Assembly: GCA_022360595.1 (NCBI GenBank)
Contig: JAKSCN010000583.1
Location: 1 to 19,849, forward strand
Reading direction: 5' to 3'
Length of the DNA stretch: 19,849 nucleotides
Origin: Chromatiales bacterium
GTDB lineage: Bacteria; Pseudomonadota; Gammaproteobacteria; Chromatiales; Chromatiaceae
The notes beneath the pieces are model-generated. The model was not told the DNA's origin. It was given only the letters and a program-made list of their open reading frames with translations, and did no database searches. Below are positions 1 to 8,248 of this stretch, in pieces. How positions within the stretch are numbered: position 1 is the first letter of the stretch; every line of letters starts with the position of its first letter. The position numbers and the translations under genes were made by a program.

Positions 1-393
1 CTCCTCGTGCCTTGATTGGTGCTTTTTTAGGCTCAACAGTGACGATCAAATTAGTGTTAACAGGCCTTAGTGGAATATCACAATCATTTACAAATAAAAA
101 TGAAGGGCTTGGAAATGATTTTTCACGTTTTGGAATATTCTGTATTACGGTGGCTAACTGTTTGTTAAATTTATTTAAAATCAAGTTTCACTTGGGGAAT
201 TAGGATGTACATTCTTGAGAAACACCCTATAGTTGCATCCACAAGTTGGTTTCGGAAGGTTTAATTGTAGAATCTATTTCTTTTTCAATGCTTTCCAGCA
301 TCTTGTTAATGGTGTTAGTATTTCTCACCACTGACAAAATAATGTGAACCAGTTAGCAAAACTTAGGAAGGCTGTTTCCAGGGGGCCCTAGAT
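1..393. other. A+T-rich leader region without a recognised gene
   Basis: This stretch is clearly richer in A and T than the genes that follow. I recognise no RNA gene, repeat or mobile element in it. A reading frame open from the left edge ends at 203. Bases 204-393 hold no convincing ORF and should contain the promoter of the downstream TolC-family gene. The only hexamer pair I found there (CTGACA at 331-336 with TAGCAA at 354-359) is too poor to call. An AGGGGG ribosome binding site at 380-385 sits eight bases before the ATG at 394. The base composition suggests an accessory junction just left of the window, which is inference. Confidence 0.5.
3..203 (+). CDS. Unrecognised ORF open at the left window edge
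   Basis: The frame is open from base 3, so the true start may lie outside the window. It ends with TAG at 201-203 and gives about 66 residues. The first third is hydrophobic (LIGAFLGSTVTIKLVLTGL), followed by a polar stretch and a second hydrophobic patch with two cysteines. I match it to no family. It could be the C-terminal end of a membrane protein or a chance open frame, since stop-free runs of this size also arise by chance. No function is proposed. Confidence 0.2.
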   Translation, partial: PRALIGAFLGSTVTIKLVLTGLSGISQSFTNKNEGLGNDFSRFGIFCITVANCLLNLFKIKFHLGN

Positions 394-2178
394 ATGCGTG
401 TCAATCTAACGTTGAAAACCGGCGTTGTGGCTGTTTGCCTTGCCGTCTCGAGTGCATCAAGTGCTCTAAATTTGCGAGATGCGGTGGAGAGTGCAATACA
501 AACAAATCCAGAAGTGTTGGTTCAGTCCAATGAGCATTTAGCGCGTCTTCATGAACTGGATCAGGCAAAAGCCGGATTTAAACCGACGATTGATCTAACC
601 GCAGGTATTGGTTATGAGAACACTGATAATAATTCAACACGCGCCCGTGGTCATGATTGGCACGATCTGACCCGCAAGGAGGCTGCACTGAATCTGCGTC
701 AGATGCTGTTCGATGGTTTTGCAACCCGCAGTGAAGTTGAGCGTCAGAACGCTCGCATTGAGTCGCAGAAGCAGACTGTGGACGGAACGAGCGAAAATAT
801 TGGTTTACAAGCGGTTCAGCTCTATCTGCAAGTGCTGCGTCATAAGGATTTAATGGCGCTCTCTTCTGAAAACTTAGAGGCTCATGCGCGCATTTATGAT
901 CAGGTTGAGTTGAGAAGTAAATCTGGTGTTGGACGCTCATCAGACTTATCCCAGGTTAGAGGCCGCCGCTCCTCAGCATCCGCCAATTTGTTGGCCGATG
1001 ATGTCAATGTAAAAGATGCGGAGACCAATTTTCTGCGCGTAGTGGGTGTGCTGCCGACGGCTTTGGAAGAGGTCGCGGCGGTTGACGTGTTGCCCGCGAG
1101 TCAGGACGAGGCTATTCGCATGGCCTTGGAAAATCATCCTACCTTGAAGTCGGCCGATGCCGATGTGGCCGCTACGGTGGCTCAACATGAAGCGTCAAAG
1201 CAGGCGTTTTATCCCCGTTTCGATCTCGAACTGGGTGCCCGTTATGGTGATGATTTGGATGGCACCGAAGGGCGTGATGACGATATGACCGCCATGTTGC
1301 GAATGCGCTATAACCTGTTCGCGGGTGGCAAAGACAAGGCGCGCTCAGCGCAGACCGCCCGATTGATTAATGAAGCGAAAGAGGTGCGTAATAACACCTA
1401 TCGCCAAGTGGTCGAGAGCATGCGTCTCTCCTGGGCGGCTTACGAGGCGACTCAGCAGCAGCTAACCTATCTTGAAAATTACGTCACAGCCAGTGAGAAA
1501 ACACGTGGCGCCTATGCCAAACAGTTCAATTTGGGTAAGCGCACTCTGCTTGATTTGCTGGATACCGAAAATGAGTTGTTTGAAGCCAGACGTGCGCGAG
1601 TGAATGCATGGCATGACAACCAGTTGGCCCAGTACCGTATTTTGGTGGCAATGGGCAAGTTGAAAGAGTATCTCGGCGTCCAGTTGCCCGAGATAGACGA
1701 TGATCAGGGCAAGGTGCAGATGGCCTACGCTGAGATCGCCGATAAGAGCGTGATCGAGAGTGAGGTTGAGCCGCTAAAGGCAGTTCTGGAAGAGCCGGTT
1801 TCACTCATGGATAAGAAGCCGACCACGATAAAGAACGATAAAAATGCTAAAGCTGTGCTGGCAGTGGTCGATAGCTGGAAGGCGGCTTGGAGCAGTCAGG
1901 ATCTGAACAGTTATTTGTCCCACTATGCCGACAGCTTTAAGCCACGCAAGGCGAAAAGCAGAATGGCCTGGGAGAAGAGCCGCAAGCGTATAATTGGTGG
2001 CGCCAAGTGGATCAAGTTGAAGCTCGACAATATCAAAGTTACGGTTGATGGTCAGGGCGCTGTAGTCGATTTTACACAACGCTATAACTCAAATGTTTAT
2101 AGTGATGTTAGTGAGAAGCGTCTGCGCTTGATACAGGTCTCCGGGTCTTGGAAGATTGTTGAAGAGTCGAATCGTTAA
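394..2178 (+). CDS. TolC-family outer membrane channel protein with C-terminal NTF2-like domain
   Basis: This is an outer-membrane factor of the TolC type: a trimeric barrel plus periplasmic helical tunnel that serves as the exit duct for type I secretion or efflux. A signal peptide covers about residues 1-24 (hydrophobic core TGVVAVCLAVSSASSA). Two OEP-type repeats follow, roughly residues 25-225 and 230-430, rich in long helices; the first begins LRDAVESAIQTNPEV. Residues about 440-490 are a linker. Residues about 490-594 form a separate domain (start VVDSWKAAWSSQDLNSYLSH, end with a WKIVEESN strand) that resembles the NTF2-like domain of Cds6 and of some L,D-transpeptidases. At 594 residues it is well over 100 longer than ordinary TolC proteins. 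The start has a good AGGGGG site eight bases upstream. No membrane-fusion protein or ABC transporter gene is in view, so the exported substrate is unknown. The channel assignment is firm; the extra domain's role is not. Confidence 0.9.
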   Translation: MRVNLTLKTGVVAVCLAVSSASSALNLRDAVESAIQTNPEVLVQSNEHLARLHELDQAKAGFKPTIDLTAGIGYENTDNNSTRARGHDWHDLTRKEAALNLRQMLFDGFATRSEVERQNARIESQKQTVDGTSENIGLQAVQLYLQVLRHKDLMALSSENLEAHARIYDQVELRSKSGVGRSSDLSQVRGRRSSASANLLADDVNVKDAETNFLRVVGVLPTALEEVAAVDVLPASQDEAIRMALENHPTLKSADADVAATVAQHEASKQAFYPRFDLELGARYGDDLDGTEGRDDDMTAMLRMRYNLFAGGKDKARSAQTARLINEAKEVRNNTYRQVVESMRLSWAAYEATQQQLTYLENYVTASEKTRGAYAKQFNLGKRTLLDLLDTENELFEARRARVNAWHDNQLAQYRILVAMGKLKEYLGVQLPEIDDDQGKVQMAYAEIADKSVIESEVEPLKAVLEEPVSLMDKKPTTIKNDKNAKAVLAVVDSWKAAWSSQDLNSYLSHYADSFKPRKAKSRMAWEKSRKRIIGGAKWIKLKLDNIKVTVDGQGAVVDFTQRYNSNVYSDVSEKRLRLIQVSGSWKIVEESNR

Positions 2179-2199
2179 GACGGTTTTCCAAAAAACACG

Positions 2200-2227
2200 A
2201 AAGGGGCGCACTGTGCGCCCTTTTTTT
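2200..2227 (+). terminator. Rho-independent terminator after the TolC-family gene
   Basis: GGGCGCA at 2204-2210 pairs with TGCGCCC at 2214-2220 around a CTG loop. The stem extends through G.T and three A-T pairs into a run of seven T at 2221-2227. It starts 22 bases after the stop codon and separates this gene from relA. Confidence 0.9.
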
Positions 2228-2315
2228 ATGTCTACGTTATTGGGGTAGAGAGTGCGGATGCAGTACACTGATGTGCCATCTAGGGTGGCGAGACGGCTAA
2301 TACACTGTTAAACCT

Positions 2316-4559
2316 ATGGTTACAACGACAACAAAGTTACCCGCGAATGCGTGGCTGGATGAGCAAGACATAAGGGAGTGGCTTGTTTCACTCGCCGAAA
2401 CGCGTGATCAGGACGATCTGGTAATGCTCGAACAGGCTTGTGAAATGGCCTTTGAATACCACAAGGAGGGAGTTGAGGCGACTGGTGAGTCAACTTTGCG
2501 CCATGCTCTGGCCGTGGCGGAGATTCTTGAGTCGATGGATCTCGACTGGGAGACTTTGGTGGCGGCCATACTGCACGATGTTCAGTTGGATGATGAACCT
2601 GGCCTGGCCCGGATCGAGGCTGCTTTCGGCGCCTCTGTTGCCCGTATGGTTCGGGATATGGGGCGCATGGGGTTTGTCAACGATGCCAAAGGGGATGGGA
2701 TTCCACACAAGAAGAATCAGCCTGACCATGTAGAGAATCTGCGGCGTATGTTGCTGAGCATGGCCGATGATATCCGGGTGATTGTGATCGTGCTGGCTGA
2801 ACGCCTGCATGAAATGCGTGTGCTCAAGGCGCTGCCTGAAGCTGTTAGAAAGATAGAGGCCAAAGAGACCCAGGAGATCTACGCGCCACTGGCCAATCGT
2901 TTGGGAATCTGGCAGATCAAGTGGGAACTGGAAGATCTTTGTCTGCGCTATCTTGAGCCCCAGGCCTACAAAGATCTGGCCAGTCAACTGGATGGACGCA
3001 GGGCGGATCGTGAGGCCTATATTCAGAATGTCATGGGACTACTGCAGGATAAGTTCCAGGCTGGCGGTATTAATGCTGAGATCACCGGTAGACCTAAGCA
3101 CATCTACAGCATCTGGCGAAAAATGCGCCGTAAGGATGTGGGAATCGACCAGATTTTTGATCTGCGCGCGGTGCGTATTTTGGTCGATACGGTCGCCGAG
3201 TGTTACGCAGTGTTAGGTATAGTCCACGGTTTGTGGCGCCACATTCCGGGCGAATTTGATGACTATATCGCGACACCCAAGGCCAATATGTACCGTTCTA
3301 TCCATACAGCGGTCATCGGTCCGGAAGATAAACCCCTGGAGATTCAGGTGCGCACCTACGACATGCATGAGCATGCGGAGTTGGGAGTTGCCGCGCATTG
3401 GCGCTACAAAGAGAGCGGCGGGAAGGAAGATCCTAAATTCCAGCAGCGTATCGCCAAGATGCGTAGCTGGCTGGAGCTGAAAGAGGAACCGGCGGAATCT
3501 GCCGATTTTGTAGAGAATTTTAAAACTGAATTTGAATCCCAGCAGGTCTATGTGTTGACTCCTCAGGGTAAAGTGATTGAGCTGCCCAAAGGCTCGACAC
3601 CGGTCGATTTTGCCTATGCTATCCACTCCAATGTGGGGGACCGTTGTCGAGGGGCGAAAATCAATGGCCGCATTGCACCGCTGACCCAGCGGCTGCAGAG
3701 TGGGCAGACTATTGAAATTATCACTGCCAAAGAAGGTGGCCCCAGCCGGGATTGGCTGAGCGCCCATTTGGGATACATTAAGACCAGTAAAGCTAGAAAC
3801 CGGGTACGGCACTGGTTCAAGCAGCAGGATTATGAGGAACATCTGCACATTGGCCGGGCCAGTCTCGATCGCGAACTGACGCGGCTCGGGGTGAAGCGGC
3901 CCGATCTGGATCAGATCGCTGAGCGTTTCAATTTCAAAAAAGGCGATGATCTGCTGGCCGCCATTGGTCGTGGCGAGGTATCGCCGATACAGATTGCCGG
4001 CATGGGAGAGCGACCAGAGCCGGTTGAGCATGAAGAGGAGGTTGCCCCTCTGGCGGCTCCGCCGCGCAAAAAGCGGCAAAAGCGTATCTCCAAAAAGGGC
4101 GCGGGTGAGGTGACGGTAGAGGGCGTGGGTGAACTCATGACCCACATGGCGAAGTGCTGCAAACCGGTGCCCTATGATGAAATTGTCGGTTTTATCACTC
4201 GGGGCCGGGGGGTTACCGTGCATCGTCGTGACTGTAAACTCATCCACAAATTGAAAGATGAGGATCAGGTACGGTTGGTTGCCGTGGCGTGGGCGGGTGA
4301 ATCGACTGAAAATGGCGCCTATCCTGTTGATATCCGTATTATTGCCAGCGATCGCAAGGGGTTGCTGCGAGACATCTCGTCCATTTTGACCAATGATGAG
4401 GTGAATGTACTGGGTGTGAAAAGTCAGTCGAATCGAAAAACAGACCGAGCGACTATGCGTCTGACCATTGAGATTGAAAATATGCGCCAGTTGAGCCGGA
4501 TTATCGACAAGGTTTCACAACTTCCCGACGTGATCGATGTCCATCGATTAGTTCAATGA
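2316..4559 (+). CDS. relA: RelA-type (p)ppGpp synthetase (GTP pyrophosphokinase)
   Basis: It transfers pyrophosphate from ATP to GTP/GDP to make the stringent-response alarmone, normally on ribosomes stalled with uncharged tRNA. The order is pseudo-HD hydrolase domain (about 40-200), synthetase (about 240-370), TGS (409-470), helical region, a Cys-containing zinc-finger-like segment (C614, C615, C640) and ACT (669-747). The synthetase carries GRPKHIYSIWRKM and an EFDD motif (313-316), the EXDD signature of RelA rather than the RXKD of SpoT. The HD motif survives (H63, H87, D88), but the later conserved Asp and Asn positions read Glu (E162, E166) and the ED pair after HD reads LD. Hydrolysis is therefore probably lost, as usual in gammaproteobacterial RelA. 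Length fits the family. The ATG has only a weak ribosome binding site. It is flanked by terminators, so it is probably a single-gene unit. Confidence 0.96.
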   Translation: MVTTTTKLPANAWLDEQDIREWLVSLAETRDQDDLVMLEQACEMAFEYHKEGVEATGESTLRHALAVAEILESMDLDWETLVAAILHDVQLDDEPGLARIEAAFGASVARMVRDMGRMGFVNDAKGDGIPHKKNQPDHVENLRRMLLSMADDIRVIVIVLAERLHEMRVLKALPEAVRKIEAKETQEIYAPLANRLGIWQIKWELEDLCLRYLEPQAYKDLASQLDGRRADREAYIQNVMGLLQDKFQAGGINAEITGRPKHIYSIWRKMRRKDVGIDQIFDLRAVRILVDTVAECYAVLGIVHGLWRHIPGEFDDYIATPKANMYRSIHTAVIGPEDKPLEIQVRTYDMHEHAELGVAAHWRYKESGGKEDPKFQQRIAKMRSWLELKEEPAESADFVENFKTEFESQQVYVLTPQGKVIELPKGSTPVDFAYAIHSNVGDRCRGAKINGRIAPLTQRLQSGQTIEIITAKEGGPSRDWLSAHLGYIKTSKARNRVRHWFKQQDYEEHLHIGRASLDRELTRLGVKRPDLDQIAERFNFKKGDDLLAAIGRGEVSPIQIAGMGERPEPVEHEEEVAPLAAPPRKKRQKRISKKGAGEVTVEGVGELMTHMAKCCKPVPYDEIVGFITRGRGVTVHRRDCKLIHKLKDEDQVRLVAVAWAGESTENGAYPVDIRIIASDRKGLLRDISSILTNDEVNVLGVKSQSNRKTDRATMRLTIEIENMRQLSRIIDKVSQLPDVIDVHRLVQ

Positions 4560-4568
4560 AGGAGATGG

Positions 4569-4599
4569 CGGGAAATTGTGCAGGAAAATTTCCCGTTTT
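4569..4599 (+). terminator. Rho-independent terminator after relA
   Basis: CGGGAAATT (4569-4577) and AATTTCCCG (4587-4595) form a perfect nine-pair stem with a nine-base loop, followed by TTTT. It starts ten bases after the relA stop. The remaining bases up to 4808 hold no ORF I trust and should contain the ndk promoter; I could not pick out a convincing -35/-10 pair there. Confidence 0.8.
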
Positions 4600-4808
4600 G
4601 TCTGCCACAGGGTAAACTAAGCGGCGGTTTTGTCAGTAGAAACACTCGGTGTCGGTCTGGGAGAGCCCTGGATTGATCGGCAAAGGTGGGTAATGCATGG
4701 CATTTTTCTACCGATTTCCCCCCTGATACCGTTTGCAAAATAGTTTTTTTGTGTGATCGGAATGATCGCGCAAGGTTTTTTTATTGTTTGAAATAGTTGG
4801 AGTTTTTG

Positions 4809-5237
4809 ATGGCAATCGAACGTACATTTTCCATCGTCAAGCCAGATGCAGTCGGCAAAAATGTCATTGGCCAGATTTACAGCCGTTTTGAAGAGAATGG
4901 CCTGAAAATCGTCGCTTCCAAAATGCTGCACCTGAGCCGCGAGCAGGCCGGTGAGTTCTATGCAGTGCACAAAGAGCGTCCTTTCTACAACGATCTGATC
5001 GATTTCATGACTTCTGGCCCGGTTGTGGTTCAGGTTCTGGAAGGTGAAGATGCGATTGCCAAGAATCGTGAAATCATGGGCGCCACCAACCCTCAGGAAG
5101 CAGCGCCTGGCACTATCCGTGCGGATTTTGCCCAGACTGTCGATGAGAACGCGGTACACGGTTCTGATGCCCCGGAAACTGCTAAAGTAGAGATCGAGTT
5201 CTTCTTCCCCGAAGGTGTCTGCGAGCGTACTCGCTGA
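4809..5237 (+). CDS. ndk: Nucleoside diphosphate kinase
   Basis: It moves the gamma phosphate from ATP to nucleoside diphosphates through a phosphohistidine and so balances the (d)NTP pools in the cytoplasm. The protein starts MAIERTFSIVKPDAV with K11 in the nucleotide site. The active-site histidine is H117 in ENAVHGSD, and the C-terminus reads EGVCERTR. At 142 residues it is the normal family length. I place the start at the ATG at 4809, with GGAG at 4799-4802. A TTG at 4797 in frame would only add MEFL, which the family lacks. Its end overlaps the annotated start of rlmN, a common ndk-rlmN arrangement. Confidence 0.97.
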   Translation: MAIERTFSIVKPDAVGKNVIGQIYSRFEENGLKIVASKMLHLSREQAGEFYAVHKERPFYNDLIDFMTSGPVVVQVLEGEDAIAKNREIMGATNPQEAAPGTIRADFAQTVDENAVHGSDAPETAKVEIEFFFPEGVCERTR

Positions 5238-6327
5238 GGTTGATTTGGCCACTGAAGAGAAAATCAATCTACTTGGCCTCGATCGTGCGGCCATGGAAGC
5301 GCTGTTCCAGGAACTGGGACAAAAGGCGTTCCATGGCCGTAATGTCTTGAAGTGGATACACAAACATGGGGTTATCGACTTTGAGGCGATGACCGATGTC
5401 CCGAAACGGTTGCGTGCTCAGTTGGCCGAGATTGCCGAAATTCGGGTACCGGAGATTGTGTTTGATCAACCCTCGAGAGACGGTACTCATAAATGGGTGC
5501 TGGAGCTCGATTGCAATAATCGGGTTGAGTCAGTCCATATTCCCGACGGAGACCGTAATACCCTCTGTGTCTCTTCCCAGGTGGGCTGTTCGCTCGACTG
5601 CTCTTTCTGTTCAACTGCCCAACAGGGGTTTAACCGGAACCTGAGCAGCGCCGAGATTATCGGCCAGGTGTGGGTTACTGTTCACCGCATGGGGAAACCA
5701 CTAAGTAATGTCGTGATGATGGGCATGGGGGAGCCGCTGGCTAACTTCGATGCGGTGGTTCAGGCGATGAATATCATGCAGGAAGACTTGGCCTACATGC
5801 TTTCCAAGTACCGCGTCACTATCAGCACGTCAGGTATTGTGCCGGCGATCTATCGACTGAACGAAGTGAGTGACGTCAGTCTGGCGGTATCGCTGCATGC
5901 ACCCAACAATGAGTTGCGTGACAGACTGGTGCCGATCAATAAAAAATATCCCCTGGAAGAGCTGATTCCGGCGTGCCGGGAGTTCGTGCGCAACGACAAG
6001 CGGCGTAAAGTAACCTGGGAATATGTCATGCTCGATGGCGTTAACGATAGCGATAAGCACGCCAAAGAGTTGATCAGGTTGCTTGAGGGAACCCCTTCGA
6101 AGATGAACCTGATTCCTTTTAATCCATTCCCGGGGACTGAGTTTCGCTCTTCGTCACCGGAGAGAATCGAGGCGTTCAGGCAACGTCTGATGAAAGCCGG
6201 TATTATCTCAATCACCCGCAAAACCCGCGGGGATGATATCGACGCTGCCTGCGGGCAGTTGGTCGGCAAGGTGAAAGACCGTAGTCGGCGTGAATTGAAA
6301 TTTGCTGGAAGAAGTGCAAGGAGCTGA
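5215..6327 (+). CDS. rlmN: Dual-specificity 23S rRNA/tRNA adenine-C2 methyltransferase
   Basis: This radical-SAM enzyme methylates C2 of A2503 in 23S rRNA and of A37 in some tRNAs. The CxxxCxxC iron-sulfur motif is C125-C129-C132 (GCSLDCSFCSTAQQGFNRN). The methyl-carrying cysteine near the C-terminus is about C346 in DIDAACGQL. The GEPLANFD and SLHAPN segments fit the family. The longest frame begins at GTG 5215, inside ndk, with a 23-base overlap. A TTG at 5245, eight bases after the ndk stop and preceded by GAGGT at 5236-5240, would give a protein starting at ATEEKINLLGL, which fits the family's usual N-terminus equally well. Start choice is therefore open; the function is not. It is likely co-transcribed with ndk and pilW. 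Confidence 0.96.
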   Translation: MSASVLAEVDLATEEKINLLGLDRAAMEALFQELGQKAFHGRNVLKWIHKHGVIDFEAMTDVPKRLRAQLAEIAEIRVPEIVFDQPSRDGTHKWVLELDCNNRVESVHIPDGDRNTLCVSSQVGCSLDCSFCSTAQQGFNRNLSSAEIIGQVWVTVHRMGKPLSNVVMMGMGEPLANFDAVVQAMNIMQEDLAYMLSKYRVTISTSGIVPAIYRLNEVSDVSLAVSLHAPNNELRDRLVPINKKYPLEELIPACREFVRNDKRRKVTWEYVMLDGVNDSDKHAKELIRLLEGTPSKMNLIPFNPFPGTEFRSSSPERIEAFRQRLMKAGIISITRKTRGDDIDAACGQLVGKVKDRSRRELKFAGRSARS

Positions 6328-6329
6328 TT

Positions 6330-7133
6330 TTGAAGAGCCGTTTCAGCCTGATCAAACGAATAACGCTGTTGTTGCTGGCTACCAGCACCCTGATGGCTTG
6401 TACCACGGGTGGTGTTAGAACAGATGGATTGCAGGATGATAGCACCGGCAATCTGGGACAGGTTCAAGGTGTACCCGGCGCGGGTGATATCTATGTCAAG
6501 CTGGCGGTTGCCTATCTAAAAGAGAAACAACTGGACGTTGCTCTGGTGAAGGCCAAGCAGGCGGTACAGATTGAACCAACCAATACCCAGGCGCACAATG
6601 TGATTGCGCTGCTGTATGAGAGACTGGGGGAGTACCCCTTGGCTGAGCGTCACTTCAACAGGGCGTTGGAACTGCAGCCGAAAAACTCTTATGTGTTGAA
6701 CGCGTTTGGCTCTTTTCTCTGTAATCGCAAGCGTTATGACGAGGCTGATGGCCTCTTCCAGCGTGCACTATCCAATCCACTCTATAAAACACCTGAAATC
6801 GCTTTGACGAATGCGGGTGTCTGTATGGTGCGCGTTCCCGATCTGAACCGTGCTGAACGTTATTTTCGCACTGCGTTGGAAAGCAATCCACGTTTTCCAC
6901 CCGCACTGTTTCAGATGGCTCAAGTGAGCTACCGTAAGGAGCAGTATTTGTCGGTTCGGGCTTATCTGCAGCGCTACCATGAACGGTTGCCGATGAATGC
7001 GGCATCGCTCTGGCTCGGTATCAGAGCAGAACGGAAGCTGGGGGACAAGGAAGCTGAGGCCAGGTATGCGTCGCTGTTAAGGACAAAATTTCCTGATTCA
7101 AAAGAATCCATGTCGCTTGCGGAGTCACAATGA
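6330..7133 (+). CDS. pilW: Type IV pilus biogenesis/stability lipoprotein PilW (PilF), TPR repeats
   Basis: This outer-membrane lipoprotein helps the PilQ secretin assemble in type IV pilus systems. The N-terminus has a positively charged start, a hydrophobic core and a lipobox LMAC with C24. At least three to four tetratricopeptide repeats follow over about residues 50-180 (for example IYVKLAVAYLKEKQLDVALV and HNVIALLYERLGEYPLAERH). At 267 residues it matches the family. The start is TTG at 6330 with AAGGAG at 6318-6323, two bases after the rlmN stop. The end overlaps the rodZ ATG (ATGA), so translation is probably coupled. The rlmN-pilW-rodZ order is typical of gammaproteobacteria. Confidence 0.92.
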   Translation: MKSRFSLIKRITLLLLATSTLMACTTGGVRTDGLQDDSTGNLGQVQGVPGAGDIYVKLAVAYLKEKQLDVALVKAKQAVQIEPTNTQAHNVIALLYERLGEYPLAERHFNRALELQPKNSYVLNAFGSFLCNRKRYDEADGLFQRALSNPLYKTPEIALTNAGVCMVRVPDLNRAERYFRTALESNPRFPPALFQMAQVSYRKEQYLSVRAYLQRYHERLPMNAASLWLGIRAERKLGDKEAEARYASLLRTKFPDSKESMSLAESQ

Positions 7134-8167
7134 CAATGAATGCTGTGGAAACAGATGAACCTGAAGTTGTTGCTGAGGTTGATGGCCCCGGTAAGCAGTT
7201 GAAGTCTATTCGCGAAGAGAGAGGGCTGGATCTGGTTAGTGTCGCAGCAATGCTGCATCTTAGCGACAGTAAGTTGGAAGCGCTGGAGAGTGACGATTAT
7301 GAAGCACTGCCGGGTGCAGTCTTTATTCAAGGCTACTTGCGCAACTACGCCCGGGTGCTTGAGGTGCCGGTCGAGCCGATATTGGCCGCTTATCAGCAGG
7401 CTAACCCCAGCGTGGATCAGCAGCCCGATTTGAAGGTTGGGCGGGTCAATCATGAGGTTCGCAGCAGTCATGGCTTGGTCAGAATGATGACCTGGATTAT
7501 CGTACTGAGCCTGATTGGGCTGGTGCTGACCTGGTGGCAGGGTTATCTGCAGTGGCCGCTGTTTGGTGATCAGGCGCAGGATGAAGCGCCGTCACTTGAA
7601 GAGAGCCAGGATAAGCCGTTAGGGGATCTACCCCTAAATACTGAGCCGGCGCTGCCGGTAATCGATGCAGGTCAGTCGTCCTTCACGCTGCCTGTAGCGA
7701 AACCTGAAGAACCTGCTCCGGCTGTTGAGGAGCCTGAAACCCCAGTGGTGGAAGAGACAGTGCCAGTTGATCCGGTCGAGGCGCAAGCAGAGCCTGTATC
7801 AGCAGTAGCTCCTGAAACCTTACAGAGTGATGAGTCGGTACTGGCTGAGGTGCCACCTGAAACCGTTGAAGAGGAAGCCGCGCCCGTCGTCGCAGAAGCA
7901 GTGGAGCCGGTTGCAGCGCCTGCGGACCCGAAAATTGAGCTGGTATTTAGTGGCGAATGCTGGGTCAGCGTTAAAGATGCCACCGGTGAATTCAAAATGG
8001 TGGGCATTCAAAAAGAGGGTAAGCGCCAGGTACTGGGTGGTAGCCCTCCCTACAAATTGGTGCTGGGCAATGCATCTGCCGTCACTATGTTGGTAGACGG
8101 TGAGGCGTTTAACCTGAATCCTTATGTTAGCGGCAATGTGGCCAAGCTGACCTATAGCCGAAACTGA
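7130..8167 (+). CDS. rodZ: Cytoskeletal cell-shape protein RodZ (HTH plus DUF4115)
   Basis: RodZ anchors MreB filaments to the inner membrane and so controls rod shape. An Xre-like helix-turn-helix domain covers about residues 20-90 (GKQLKSIREERGLDLVSVAA). One membrane helix follows at about 118-137. A periplasmic linker of roughly 110 residues is rich in Pro, Glu, Ala and Val. The C-terminal DUF4115 beta domain spans about 263-345 (PKIELVFSGECWVSVKDATG). All expected parts are present at normal length. The ATG overlaps the pilW stop by four bases. The linker's many E/P/A codons make long open antisense frames here, which are not genes. Confidence 0.94.
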   Translation: MTMNAVETDEPEVVAEVDGPGKQLKSIREERGLDLVSVAAMLHLSDSKLEALESDDYEALPGAVFIQGYLRNYARVLEVPVEPILAAYQQANPSVDQQPDLKVGRVNHEVRSSHGLVRMMTWIIVLSLIGLVLTWWQGYLQWPLFGDQAQDEAPSLEESQDKPLGDLPLNTEPALPVIDAGQSSFTLPVAKPEEPAPAVEEPETPVVEETVPVDPVEAQAEPVSAVAPETLQSDESVLAEVPPETVEEEAAPVVAEAVEPVAAPADPKIELVFSGECWVSVKDATGEFKMVGIQKEGKRQVLGGSPPYKLVLGNASAVTMLVDGEAFNLNPYVSGNVAKLTYSRN

Positions 8168-8203
8168 TTTGAGCGGTCTGTCTGGCCGGTTGTGAATGAT
8201 GAT

Positions 8204-8232
8204 GTTGGCGAGAACAGTCGCCAGCCAGTTTT
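8204..8232 (+). promoter_or_regulatory. Hairpin in the rodZ-hisS gap, possible weak terminator or leader
   Basis: TGGCGA (8206-8211) and TCGCCA (8218-8223) pair around GAACAG. With one wobble and a G-C pair the stem extends to about eight pairs, and TTTT occurs at 8229-8232. It lies 17 bases upstream of hisS. The T-run is short and not adjacent to the stem, so termination would be weak. I saw no histidine-rich leader peptide. Confidence 0.3.
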
Positions 8233-8248
8233 GAGTAAGAAGTAATCG

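Noticed and set aside
2240..2269. Possible relA promoter (TTGGGG and TACACT)
   Set aside because: Only three and four of six positions match with 18-base spacing; a second TACACT at 2301 fits equally, so no call is justified.
3213..4247. Long open antisense frame inside relA (about 344 residues)
   Set aside because: It lies wholly within an unmistakable relA, has no recognisable family sequence and no ribosome binding site; it is a codon-bias shadow.
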